A stretch of 64,000 nucleotides of DNA from G963668345 sp965226215 (GTDB taxonomy: Bacteria; Acidobacteriota; Terriglobia; Bryobacterales; UBA6623). The notes under the pieces are model-generated. The model was not told where the DNA came from. It was given only the letters and a program-made list of their open reading frames with translations, and ran no database searches. Where the stretch lies: positions 682,001-746,000 of the forward strand of contig CBDDCH010000001.1 of the NCBI GenBank assembly GCA_965226215.1, written 5' to 3'. The first letter of the stretch is position 1. The number at the start of each line of letters is the position of its first letter. The position numbers and the translations under genes are program-made. Positions 16,894-26,415 of this stretch are shown piece by piece.

Positions 16894-17390
16894 TCCTCAA
16901 GCATCACCCCAGCGTCTACGTTGGGATGTCGCTCCTCGCGTTCAGGTGGTAGGTCTCCGCTAGTCTAGTCGGCTAGCGTTGAACTTCTGGCCTCAGTCGC
17001 CGGTGGTTGAGTTCCCACCAGGAATCAGCAGTTGTTGGTTAGTAACGTACTCCAACAAAGCCACTTAGCCTGATTTCACCGGCTGGTGCCCGGGAAGTCC
17101 CCTTCTCGTCCATTGGGGCGGCCCTGATCTGGATAGATCCACCCTAACGTTAGAACTTTATCTGGAGTAATCCGGCGCTGGGAGGCGCGAGTGAAGGTGA
17201 TGGGCTGATCGAAGCGTTGATCCAGGCGCACCGCTTTACGCCCGGCCAAGCCCACTGGCCCGCCCCGCGGCGACAGGTCTTCCCTGAGCCGAAGCGCAGG
17301 CGTGACGAAAGCGCAATAAAAAAAATCGGGGCGTGGGGTCAAACCCGGGGGGCCCAACCGCTCTCGGCCTGGGTTGCGAGACAAAGACGA
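16894..17390. repeat. Island-specific dispersed repeat, most complete copy
   Basis: No gene is seen. The stretch 17042-17390 consists of a left block (GTAACGTACTCC, GTCCCCTTCTCGTCCATTGG, GATCTGGATAGATCC) and a right block (TTGATCCAGGCGCACCGCTT, GACAGGTCTTCCCTGAGCCG, GTTGCGAGACAAAGA). The left block recurs at 25933-26115 and, shorter, at 18027 and 20800. The right block recurs at 28605-28779. All copies lie inside the tRNA-Val island. Confidence 0.75.
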
Positions 17391-17592
17391 CCAGCACGCC
17401 TTCCGCGTTTCAGGGCTTAGCGGCTACGTGAGACCTGGCAAGACCACGCGGCTGGTCGTCACAATAAGGCGGCTCGAAGCGCAGCACGAGGTGAGGGTCA
17501 GTCAGCTTGAGGATTGGCTCGCAAGCGGCGGTAGGTCGCCCCGCGAACAGGTGCTCAAGGGTCGGCTGCGAAAGTTGCTGCGGCCAAAGTAG
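17374..17592 (+). CDS. Possible small basic protein (weak call)
   Basis: A 72-codon frame ends with a protein-like helix (VSQLEDWLASGGRSPREQVL, then KGRLRKLLRPK). Its start overlaps the dispersed repeat and there is no clear ribosome binding site. It could be the 3' end of a lost gene. I do not recognise a family. Confidence 0.25.
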   Translation: MRDKDDQHAFRVSGLSGYVRPGKTTRLVVTIRRLEAQHEVRVSQLEDWLASGGRSPREQVLKGRLRKLLRPK

Positions 17593-18317
17593 AACGCTAG
17601 ATATACGCCGCCCTTCTCCCGAGGCCAACTGGGCCGATCGCCCAGTCTCGTTCTTCGACCGCACCTCGTCGGAACCGCGGGTCAGCCAAAGCCATCCAGT
17701 TGCAGAGAACGAACCTCCGCCGCGAACATCGACACCGGCAGTACGCTTCGCGTGGTTGGCGGAAGTTCTTTCGAGGGAGGAGCTGTCAACGTACCGAAGC
17801 GGCGCGGGTAGATCCTCATGGCGAAGGCTTGATCCAGGTGGCTGGTTCAACCCTTGCCGACTAGTGGGGATCTATCGCCGTGCTTCGTTAGCGACCGCGA
17901 TGCCAATGGACGAGCAGCCCGTTTCCCAGGCACCAGCACAATCCTCCGCTCGGGCAAGTCAGCGGTATCAATCTGCTCAGGGTAGGGAACGCACCTGATG
18001 ATCGGCCACACTATCTCGCACTACTAGTAAGTCCCCTTCTCGTCCATTGGGAGATGCCTGGGGTGGTGTGATCTGGAGCTTTGGGTCCACTACGGCCCGC
18101 TCCGTCGGTGGTGTGGCCAGTCTGGCGCGGGAATAGCCCGGCTCTACCGTTGAACGTCTTTCCGGAAACCCAGTAGGTCTCTGACAGCAACCGAAGGGGC
18201 GTGGAGCCGGACGAAAATCTTGCATTGCGGCTGTCGCTTCAGCTACCCTACCGGTTTCCCGGTGGCCGAAACAGAAATGCTTGCTACTAGGAGCAAGCGT
18301 CCCTCTAGGAGGTGAGA
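17593..18317. other. Gene-free region with a short copy of the island repeat
   Basis: No convincing gene. At 18027-18080 the sequence AAGTCCCCTTCTCGTCCATT marks a truncated copy of the island repeat. The 3' end (18301-18317) contains AGGAGGT, the ribosome binding site of the next gene. Confidence 0.5.
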
Positions 18318-20705
18318 ATGCAACGCAAATCTCTGTTGGGTTGGTGGATAAAGTTACGCAGACGTTTGCCCGCGGCGGTGGTGTGGGTCGCCGTCGGTGT
18401 TCTGCTCATCGCGGAAACGGCCTTCGCCCAGAGGACGCAGCGGCGGATGATCCCCGACTGCACCTCGCCTGACACCGAGATCCGCATTACCCTCAGCCCT
18501 ACCAAGGTACCCATCGGGGGAACAAGAATCGTGATCACAACATTGCTTTGCAATGTCGAGTCTCTGTTCTTCGACTGGCCCCAAGCCCAGGTTCGCTTGG
18601 TGGATGGCGACGACCTTTCTATAATAAGTCCCTTCGACGGGACCGATAGGCTTGGTGTCCTGCTCGCTTCGGCGGAGGTATTTGGGGGGGTTCCGGAGCC
18701 GCACCCCTCCTTTAATGTGGCCCTTACACATTTATTTTGCCCAGATGGTGATCCGGTAATCTACGGCGCAAGACTAGGCTTTAGTAGCCACGAAGGACCG
18801 CACCCGACCTGCGTCGATCCGATTGTGCCGACGCAGGCTGACCTCGAAGGGCGAGCTGATCTCCTCGTAGAAGTGCTAAGAACTGGCCACCAGGTAGGAG
18901 AAGGATCAGAGGAGCCTCTCTACCTTTTCCCGGGCAACGTCCGCGGAAATCCGAAAGCGGAACTGACGGTTCAAGCTTGCTGTTTTGGGACCGCACAGTT
19001 TCCCGGCCGGTCGTACTCCCCCCCCAGGGGCCCGAGCCCCGAGGAAATCGACAGGACCTTGAGGATTCTCACAGAAGACTTAGGGGATTCAGTAATCCTC
19101 TCGCCCCCACCGGTGTACGAAGACGCCGGCATGCCCGTCGAAGAGAGCGTAAACGCCCAAACCGAAGTCAAGCAGGACAAGGCCCCGCACGAGGAGTTCA
19201 TCAAGATGCTTCGGGAGCTGGGGCTGGCGATCACGGTTGCGCTGAGCAACCTATTCGGCGTCTCGGCGACCGGCAATCCTAACGCGCAAGAGCTGGTCGG
19301 AACGGTCACGGTTGCCGGGCCGTTTCCCTGGGTGGAAGTCACCGGCGATCTGATGGACGACGGGACGTTCGTTGCCGATGGGAGAGGCACGGTCGCCGGG
19401 TTCCCCGATATCGCGGTCCGTCTCGAGGGCACGCTGACGCCGGGCGGCCTGGTCGGGGACTACACCATGGGCGCGGAGGGCGGGCTGCCCCAGGGCGAGC
19501 CGATCATCTACAGCGTCGAGGGGCGTCTGGAAGAGTGGGACACGTTTTTCGATGAACTGAGCGCCGTGTTTCTGGAGGCCGCCGAAGCCGCGGCCGGGGT
19601 TAACTTTGAAGCGCCGCTCGGCGGCGTGGACTGGGGCGCGACCATGCAGAGCATAACCGGCGAGCTGCTTCGCACCGAGGCCGGGCTGCTTTATCTTGAC
19701 GCCGAGGGCGCCGAGACCATGCCGGGTGACGGGCTGTGCGGCGTCGAAACCGCGCTGAGGGAGTTGGCCGACGCGGTGGCCGGCTCGACCTTGATCAGCC
19801 GCGAGCAGACGGAGGCGAACCTTCGTCAAGCAGCCATGCAGTTCGGCGTAGCGGCCGGTTTGATGGACCAGGTGAGCGCGCTGGCGCGAGTGGCCCCGAC
19901 CGGAACAACGAGTCAGGACATCCAACAACTGCTCGACAGCCTGCAGGCGACGGCGCCGCTGCTCGACGGCGTGCGGGTATCGGCGCTGGGCAACCCGTTC
20001 ACCACAGTATCGGCCGCCGGCTACACCGGCCCGGTCGCCCCCGCGTCGATCGTCGCCGGTTTCGGCGTAACCGGAGCGGCGGATGGCGCCGCCCAAATGA
20101 TTCCCCTGCCGACGAGTCTGGGCGGAGTGTAGATTCGCGTGACCGACAGCGAGGGCGCCGACTCGCCGGCGGAATTCTTCTTCTCCTCGAACCTGCAGAG
20201 CAACTTCTTGATCCCGGCCAGCGCCGCGCTGGGGGACGCCGTACTGACCGTCTTCCAGGGAGATCAGATACTCGCCACCGGTAGTGTGCGGATCGAACTG
20301 ATTGCGCCGGCTCTGTTCGCGGCCAACAACGACGGCATGGGAGTCGCCGCCGCGCGGTTCATTTTGGTGTTGCCGGACAACAGCCAAGTGGAAGACTTCA
20401 TCTTCGATCCCAACCTGCCCGTCGGCAGCCGCACGGCACTGCCGATCGATCTGAGCGGGGAAGGCGAGCTTGTCTTCTTGGTGTTGTTCGGTACGGGTAT
20501 CCGGGGCTTCACCGACGAGGTCACCGCCACGGTCGGGGGAGTGGCGGTGCTGGTCCCCGCGGCGCTGGCCCACCGGGACCTTGTGGGACTCGATCAAGCC
20601 AATCTCGGTCCCATCCCGCTGGAACTGATCGGCGCGGGCGAAGTCGAGATCGTCCTCTTTGTGGACGGCATCCCAACCAATACCGTCACGGTGAGCTTTT
20701 TGTAG
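18318..20705 (+). pseudogene. Large exported protein with TIGR03437 C-terminal domain, interrupted by an in-frame amber codon
   Basis: ATG 18318 follows AGGAGG by 5 bases. A signal peptide is evident (LPAAVVWVAVGVLLIAETAFAQ), so the product is secreted or surface-exposed. The body is not recognisable until the C-terminus, where FGVTGAADGAAQMIPLPTSL and the region VTDSEGADSPAEFFFSSNLQ, SGEGELVFLVLFGTGIRG and GLDQANLGPIPLELIGAGEV match the TIGR03437 domain of Solibacter relatives. A TAG at 20130-20132 splits this domain where family members usually have a polar residue such as Ser, so a single TCG-to-TAG change fits. The frame remains open after it to TAG at 20703. Either a nonsense mutation or readthrough; about 795 residues if read through. 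Confidence 0.85.
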
Positions 20706-20748
20706 CTACTGATCAAGACCGCTTGCACACCAGGCGCCATTCCTAAAG

Positions 20749-20778
20749 CGCAAGTGACTTTTTTAGAAATCACTTGCG
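20749..20778 (+). terminator. Hairpin downstream of the TIGR03437 gene
   Basis: A perfect 9-bp stem CGCAAGTGA/TCACTTGCG with a 12-base loop lies about 45 bases after the stop. There is no T-run after the stem, so termination would not be of the classic intrinsic type. Confidence 0.4.
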
Positions 20779-20799
20779 GTATCCTTAGGCGGCCACATC

Positions 20800-21071
20800 C
20801 CGAAAAGTTCCCTTTCCGTCCATTAGCACGCCGGGGGTCTGATCTGGATAGATCTTCCCTAACGGCGAACTGTTGATCCAGCAGGATGAAGCGCCGATTC
20901 GGCCTTGGATCAACCCTTGCCGACAAGGCAGGATCTGAGCCAAGGGGCTGGGCCCTTGATATCCCACAGCGTCGAGCACCGGGCCGCCCCTCTTGATCGA
21001 GACGATGCTGGAAGAGGAATTGCCGTGGCTGTGATGGACAGCACGCTCCCGGGAGCGGCGGCCCGGCCCAG
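20800..21071. repeat. Partial copy of the island repeat
   Basis: TTCCCTTTCCGTCCATTAGC, GATCTGGATAGATC and CTAACGGCGAACTGTTGATC link this stretch to the repeats at 17042 and 28590. Left and right blocks are nearer each other than at 17042, suggesting an internal deletion. No gene is seen. Confidence 0.55.
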
Positions 21072-22514
21072 CTACGCCAACGCTTTTTCAATGACGTGGC
21101 CGCCCACGTCAGTTAAGCGGAAGTCTCTGCCTTGAAAGCGGTAGGTCAGTTTCTCATGGTCGATGCCCATGCAGTGCAGGATCGTCGCCTGAAAATCATT
21201 AATGTGTACAGGGTCTTCCACAGGGTTGTAGCCTAGCTCGTCGGTCGCGCCGATGGTAACGCCGGGTTTGATGCCGCCTCCGGCCATCCAAATCGTGAAG
21301 GCTTTCATGTGATGGTCGCGGCCATAGTTCCCGTCCGCCGTGCTTCCCTGGTTCATCGGGGTGCGGCCGAACTCGCCGGCCCAGATCACCAAGGTGTCGT
21401 CGAGCATGCCGCGATCCTTGAGGTCCTGGATCAGAGCCGCCGAAGCCCGGTCCGTTTGGAGGCACTGCCGGGAAATGTCAGTCGGTAAGTTCTTGTGGTT
21501 ATCCCAACCGCGGTGATAGAGCTGAATGAAGCGGACGTCGCGCTCCGCCAATCTGCGCGCCAACAGGCAGTTGTTCGCGAAAGAGGTCTTGCCCGGCTCG
21601 GCTCCATATCGTGCCAGCACCCCTGGGGGTTCCTGACTGAGGTCGGTTAATTCCGGCACACTGGTTTGCATTCGAAACGCCATCTCATACGACTCGATGC
21701 GCGTCATGATCTCGGGGTCCCCGACCGTGTCGAGCCTGTGCTGATTGAGATCGCGGATTCCGTCGAGCAATCGCCGCTGGATTTTGTCGTTGGTCCCCGG
21801 AGGGTTTGACACGAACAGAATCGGGTCGCCCGTCGAGCGAAACTCCACGCCTTGGTGCGTACTGGGCAAGAAACCGCTTCCCCAATAGCGCGACCGTAGC
21901 GGTGCTCCTGTACCGGCGTTGGAAGTGAGGACAACGAAGGCGGGCAACTGGTCATTCTCACTGCCCAGGCCGTAGGAGATCCAGGCACCCGTGGTCGGCC
22001 TGCCGGGCTGCTGCCCGCCGGTCTGGATCAACGTCACCGCGGGGTCATGGTTGATGGCATCTGTGTGGACCGAACGAATGATCGCGATATTGTCCGCGAT
22101 CTTGGCGGTGTAAGGCAGCAGTTCTGATAGCTCGGCGCCCGACTGCCCGTGCCGCTGGAACTTGAACTTCGATCCCATACAAATCAGCTCTTGGCCCCTC
22201 AGCTGTGCGATTCGTTGCCCTTTAGTGAAACTCTCCGGCATAGGTTGGCCGCTCAGCTCGGCAAGCTTGGGCTTGTGGTCAAACAGATCGAGCTGCGAGG
22301 GCGCACCCGACTGAAACAAGTAAATGATGCGCTTCGCCTTCGGTGCAAAATGCAGCGGGTTCACCACTCCGCGCGACTGCATCGAGGACTTGGCGGCTCG
22401 AAGCAGGTCCCTATCCAACAGAGACGCCAGCGCCATGATGCCGATCCCCCGGGATGAGCGGCTGAAGAAACAGCGCCGCGTCATGTCGCGAGTAAACTCT
22501 TCGGGGTAACCCAT
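21072..22514 (-). CDS. DUF1501 family protein
   Basis: The 480-residue protein has a twin-arginine-like N-terminus (MTRRCFFSRSSRGIGIMALASLL) for export. The DUF1501 body follows, with PKAKRIIYLFQSGAPSQLDL, VHTDAINHDPAV, QLPAFVVLTSN, LYHRGWDNHKNL, DTLVIWAGEFGRTPMNQG and NYGRDHHMKAFTIW. The fold is related to the alkaline phosphatase/sulfatase superfamily; substrates are unknown. It begins 4 bases after the PSD1-type gene, the standard pairing in Planctomycetes and Acidobacteriota, and is probably co-translated with it. The proteins likely act together in the periplasm. Confidence 0.93.
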   Translation of the reverse strand: MGYPEEFTRDMTRRCFFSRSSRGIGIMALASLLDRDLLRAAKSSMQSRGVVNPLHFAPKAKRIIYLFQSGAPSQLDLFDHKPKLAELSGQPMPESFTKGQRIAQLRGQELICMGSKFKFQRHGQSGAELSELLPYTAKIADNIAIIRSVHTDAINHDPAVTLIQTGGQQPGRPTTGAWISYGLGSENDQLPAFVVLTSNAGTGAPLRSRYWGSGFLPSTHQGVEFRSTGDPILFVSNPPGTNDKIQRRLLDGIRDLNQHRLDTVGDPEIMTRIESYEMAFRMQTSVPELTDLSQEPPGVLARYGAEPGKTSFANNCLLARRLAERDVRFIQLYHRGWDNHKNLPTDISRQCLQTDRASAALIQDLKDRGMLDDTLVIWAGEFGRTPMNQGSTADGNYGRDHHMKAFTIWMAGGGIKPGVTIGATDELGYNPVEDPVHINDFQATILHCMGIDHEKLTYRFQGRDFRLTDVGGHVIEKALA

Positions 22515-22518
22515 GGCC

Positions 22519-25500
22519 TTACTCCTTGGTGATCGTTTCGTCCAGGTTGAGGATCACCCTTGCCACGCCGGTCCATGCGGCCAACTGGACAGAGTCCGCG
22601 TTTTCCGGTTTCTCGGACTCACCCACGCTAAGAAGTTGCTGCGCAGCCTCCTCATCCTGTTTGTAGCTCGTCAGCATGTCACCGTAGACGCCCTGGAGAA
22701 CAGCAGCTTCTTTTTCGTCCGGCAGCCGGGCCAGGGCAGCCTTATACGCATAGTCGATGCGATCGCGATTGCTCTCTCCGGCTTCGCGCAGGATGCGCTG
22801 CGCAAAGTTGCGGGCTGCCTCCACATACGTGTCTTCATTGAGCGTCACGAGGGCCTGCAGGGGCGTGACGGTGATTTCTCTTTCGACCACGCACACTTCG
22901 CGGTCGGGCGCATCGAAGATGGCGAACATGGGATTGGGTACCGAGCGCTTCCAAAACGTGTACAGACTCCTTCGATACAGGTCCGCCCCCTTGCTGGGGA
23001 CGTAGGATTCTTGACAGCTTTCCGCTTTTTTTTCCCACAAGCCGGGTGGCTGATAGGGGAAAACACTCGGTCCGCCGGGCTTGCGATCCCGGTCCAGGAG
23101 GCCGCTGATCGCCAGCGCGTTGTCCCGAATCACCTCGGCGGGCAGTCGCTGTCGAGGACCTCTCGCCAACAGGCGGTTCCGGGGGTCTCGGGCGAGCAGA
23201 TCATCGCTCACTCGAGAGGACTGTTGGTACGTGGCGGACATGACGATCTTCTTGATCGTCGCTTTGACGTCCCAGCCGCTTTCGATAAACTCTCTGGCCA
23301 ACCAGTCCAGCAGTTCGGGATGGGATGGCGGTTCGCCCTGTGAGCCGAATTCGTTGGTCGTCTTCACCAGGCCAGTGCCGAAGAAAAGCTGCCAAAAACG
23401 GTTGACCGTGACGCGGCTGACGAGAGGATGATTCGGGTCCACGAGCCACTTGGCCAGCGTCAGCCGGTTCGGCTTCTCCTCCTCCGGCAAAGGTGGCAGA
23501 AATGCCGGTACGCCGGCGTCTACGCGCTCTCCTCTGTTGCGATAGTCTCCCCGGACCAGCACGTGCGTGGGCCTCGGGTCTTCCATATCCTCCATGACCC
23601 GCACGGACGGAATCTCGCGGTTTAGCTCAGCCACGGCCTCACGAAGCTCCTTGAGCTTCTCGGACAATCGCTGGATCGCCGGTGAGCGCTGCTCGCGAAA
23701 ATACCACTTCACTTCCTTTTTCTGCTCGCGGGTCCACCCCACGGGGGGCGATTCGAAGATCTTCTGGAGCTTCCTTGTGGCTTCGTCGTCCCACGCCATT
23801 TCAGTCGAAAAGTAAAACCTGAATCGTTTGGAGCGGTTGACGACCTTTAGCAGGATCTCGTTTTGGCCGGGTTGGAGCTTGACCTTCAGCTCCTTCCCAG
23901 TGGAAGGAGTACAGCCAGGGAACTCTTCCGACAGAATCAACTCGCCGTTTACCCAGAGCTTCTCGCCGCCATTGATGTTGGCTCGCGCCACGCGGCTGGG
24001 GTCCTCGGCGCCGATAAACAGGGTTAGCTCCCGTGGAGTTTCCGCTTGGATCGTGCGATAGAGATAGAACGCTGCTTTGTCCCCGATGAGCTGTTGGATC
24101 ACGCTGTCTTTCCAGGAAGGCTGCTGTCTCCAGAAAAGCTCGCCATTGCGATAACTCTTGCCCAGGTTGATCTCATGCTCGGGGGGGGACTCGGTAGCAA
24201 AGGCCTCTGAACTGGAAGCGTCGACAAACGGCCCGATCGAGTACCAGTCGCTGATACCCAGTGACTCTGCGGCGGCCTCTTCGATGACGCGCTGCTGCCA
24301 CTCCTTCTGGGCGGCGTCCAGCGCGAAGTTCGTGGTTTCAAGCAGCGCCACGCGCTTGGATTCAACGTATTCAATCTCACTTCTAAGCCGGGCGAGATCG
24401 GCGCTTTGCTCCGGCGACGGCAGTCGAATATAGGGTGCGGGCTTCCCCCAATGACCCAGACCAGGTCCTGCATCGGCGACTAAACCCCTTTCTGGCAGCC
24501 TGTTGAAGAAATCGTAGAACTGGTAGTACTCCTTCTGCTTGAATGGGTCGTACTTGTGATCGTGGCACTCGGCGCACCCAAGAGTGGAACCAAGCCATAC
24601 GGTTGCGGTTGTGTTCACCCGATCGATAACGTACTTGGTGATGTACTCTTCCGGATCCGCTCCAGCCTCGGTGCTGGTCGTGTGATTGCGGTTAAATCCG
24701 GTGGCGATCCTTTGATTCAATGTTGGGTTCGGCAGCAGGTCTCCGGCCAGCTGCTCGATGGTGAACTCATCAAAGGGCTTGTTTTGATTGAACGCCTGGA
24801 TGACCCAGTCTCGGTAGGGCCACATTTTGCGCGCAAAGTCTCTGTGGTGGCCGTCAGAATCGGCGTAGCGAGCCAGGTCCAGCCAGTGCTGAGCTATTCT
24901 CTCCCCATATTGGGCCGAGGCCAGGAGGCGGTCCACCAGACTTTCGTACGCTTGGGGGCTGTCATCACCGAGAAAAGCGTCCACTTCCGCTGGGGTCGGC
25001 GGCAAGCCGACGAGGTCAAGGCTCAGACGCCGAACCAAGGTGTTCTTGTCCGCTCGCAGTGATGGTTGAAGCCTTTCTCTTTCTAGGCGAGCGAGGATGA
25101 AATGATCAATCTCGTTTCTCACCCAATCGCTTTCGCTCACCCTCGGGAGATCGGGCCGCTGCGGTGGTATATGAGACCAATGGGTCTGCCACTTGGCCCC
25201 CTGACTGATCCACTCGCGGATCAGATCAGTCTCTTCCTTGCTCAAACGCTTGCCGGTGAAGGCAGGTGGCATGCGAAGCGCGTCGTTTTCGGATGAGATC
25301 CGAATGATCAGTTCACTTCCTGAAGGATCTCCGGGCACAATCGCGACTCTGCCGGAAGTAAGTTTTTCGAGGGCGCTCTCTTTCTGGTCCAGGCGTAGCC
25401 CGGCCATGCGCTTGTTTTCGTCAGGCCCGTGGCAGGCGTAGCAGTTTTCTGAAAAGATGGGACGGATCTGGCGGTTGTAGTCAATCGAAGTTGTGGCCTT

Positions 25501-25617
25501 CGGCGCCGCCGCCAGCAGCGCTGTGGTCCAACAAGCCAACAAACACGCGGCGCGCGCGACCGGTCTTGAACGGAGCCCTACCTCACGCAGGCGCGACCAT
25601 CGCAATTCACAAGCCAT
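22519..25617 (-). CDS. PSD1/PSCyt1/DUF1549-DUF1553 cytochrome-c-like protein
   Basis: The 1032-residue product has a signal peptide (ACLLACWTTALLAAA), then a planctomycete-type cytochrome c domain with CYACHG (haem site C59-H63) and the distal segment ALRMPPAFTGKRLSKEE. DUF1549 follows (WVRNEIDHFILARLE, RLSLDLVGLPPTPAEVDAFL, HWLDLARYADSDG), then a possible second haem motif CAECH in LGCAECHDHKYDPF, a carbohydrate-binding-like middle (about 480-620), and DUF1553 near the C-terminus (RVTVNRFWQLFFGTGLVKT, ATYQQSSRVS, TPLQALVTLNEDTYVEAARN). Such proteins are thought to serve polysaccharide or organic-matter breakdown, but no activity is established. It is the main cargo of the island with the downstream DUF1501 gene. 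Confidence 0.93.
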   Translation of the reverse strand: MACELRWSRLREVGLRSRPVARAACLLACWTTALLAAAPKATTSIDYNRQIRPIFSENCYACHGPDENKRMAGLRLDQKESALEKLTSGRVAIVPGDPSGSELIIRISSENDALRMPPAFTGKRLSKEETDLIREWISQGAKWQTHWSHIPPQRPDLPRVSESDWVRNEIDHFILARLERERLQPSLRADKNTLVRRLSLDLVGLPPTPAEVDAFLGDDSPQAYESLVDRLLASAQYGERIAQHWLDLARYADSDGHHRDFARKMWPYRDWVIQAFNQNKPFDEFTIEQLAGDLLPNPTLNQRIATGFNRNHTTSTEAGADPEEYITKYVIDRVNTTATVWLGSTLGCAECHDHKYDPFKQKEYYQFYDFFNRLPERGLVADAGPGLGHWGKPAPYIRLPSPEQSADLARLRSEIEYVESKRVALLETTNFALDAAQKEWQQRVIEEAAAESLGISDWYSIGPFVDASSSEAFATESPPEHEINLGKSYRNGELFWRQQPSWKDSVIQQLIGDKAAFYLYRTIQAETPRELTLFIGAEDPSRVARANINGGEKLWVNGELILSEEFPGCTPSTGKELKVKLQPGQNEILLKVVNRSKRFRFYFSTEMAWDDEATRKLQKIFESPPVGWTREQKKEVKWYFREQRSPAIQRLSEKLKELREAVAELNREIPSVRVMEDMEDPRPTHVLVRGDYRNRGERVDAGVPAFLPPLPEEEKPNRLTLAKWLVDPNHPLVSRVTVNRFWQLFFGTGLVKTTNEFGSQGEPPSHPELLDWLAREFIESGWDVKATIKKIVMSATYQQSSRVSDDLLARDPRNRLLARGPRQRLPAEVIRDNALAISGLLDRDRKPGGPSVFPYQPPGLWEKKAESCQESYVPSKGADLYRRSLYTFWKRSVPNPMFAIFDAPDREVCVVEREITVTPLQALVTLNEDTYVEAARNFAQRILREAGESNRDRIDYAYKAALARLPDEKEAAVLQGVYGDMLTSYKQDEEAAQQLLSVGESEKPENADSVQLAAWTGVARVILNLDETITKE

Positions 25618-25676
25618 CCGCGACCTCCAACCACGACCAGCAGGATGCTGCTTGGTGATTCTAACGCAACTTGACG

Positions 25677-25823
25677 CTAGCGCCGTAGGATCAGGTTTGC
25701 CAGAAACATCAACGGCGAGGTAATCGTCTCGACACCAGACGAATAATGTTCACCGACCCACGCCTCGGCGTACCCAAGCTCGTCGGCGTGGACGATCGCC
25801 TCCACGTCTTTTAGGAGCCGCGT
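25677..25823 (-). pseudogene. Fragment of an LLM-class flavin-dependent oxidoreductase
   Basis: A short reverse-strand frame between stops encodes 48 residues including DVEAIVHADELGYAEAWVGE followed by HYSSGVETITSPLMFLANLI. This matches the N-terminal region of bacterial luciferase-like monooxygenases, where GFxEAWVGEHH and the following P-x-LF-A-L strand are characteristic. Nothing of the rest of the gene (usually 330-400 residues) is nearby, so it is a remnant, probably cut by rearrangement in the island. Confidence 0.65.
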
Positions 25824-26122
25824 TCACTTGAGCGCGAGCGGCGTTGACCGAACTCCAGCAGGGTATCAGGTCCGTTTCTATCGAATAAAATGTGAAATCG
25901 CCCTCCCACTAGCAATCAACCGCTGTGGACCCGTAACGTACTCCGACAGAGCCACTTATAATTATCATTAGCCAGATTTCGCCGGCTGGCGCCCGAAAGG
26001 TCCCCTTCTCGTCCACTGGGACGACCATGCGGCCCTCATCTGGCTAGATCCCCCCTAACGTTAGGACCTTAGCTGGAGCAACCCGGCGCTGGGAAGCCCG
26101 AGTAGGGTGGGGTGCTGATCGC
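25824..26122. repeat. Left part of a second island repeat, ending at the IS91 element
   Basis: GTAACGTACTCC (25933), GTCCCCTTCTCGTCCACTGG and CCCGGCGCTGGGAAGC align with 17042-17210. The similarity stops near CTGATCG (about 26122), where IS91-associated sequence begins. Confidence 0.6.
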
Positions 26123-26415
26123 CGGATTGCTTTGGATAAGGGCGTTTGAAGGAGGCCGCTCGCGTTTGCGGCGGACGCGGTCAAGTTGGCACGGCTATGG
26201 GGATTGAATCGAGTTTCGTGGCTTCGGGGGCACTGCTTTTGGGTTGGCGAGTGCGGCGATTGGAACGAACGACGGTTTGGTGACGGTGGTGACGGATCGC
26301 GAAAGGGCTCTGCGACGGACTTCGCGGCGTGTTCGCGCTGCGGATGCGGGCGTACGATACACTTCCGCTAAGCGCGTCAGGAGACACGCGGGCGTCGCCC
26401 GGAAGCCGAAACCCC

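Noticed and set aside
17507..17998. 163-codon frame in the island
   Set aside because: No ribosome binding site or domain, and a similarly long frame lies on the other strand. Composition is that of chance.
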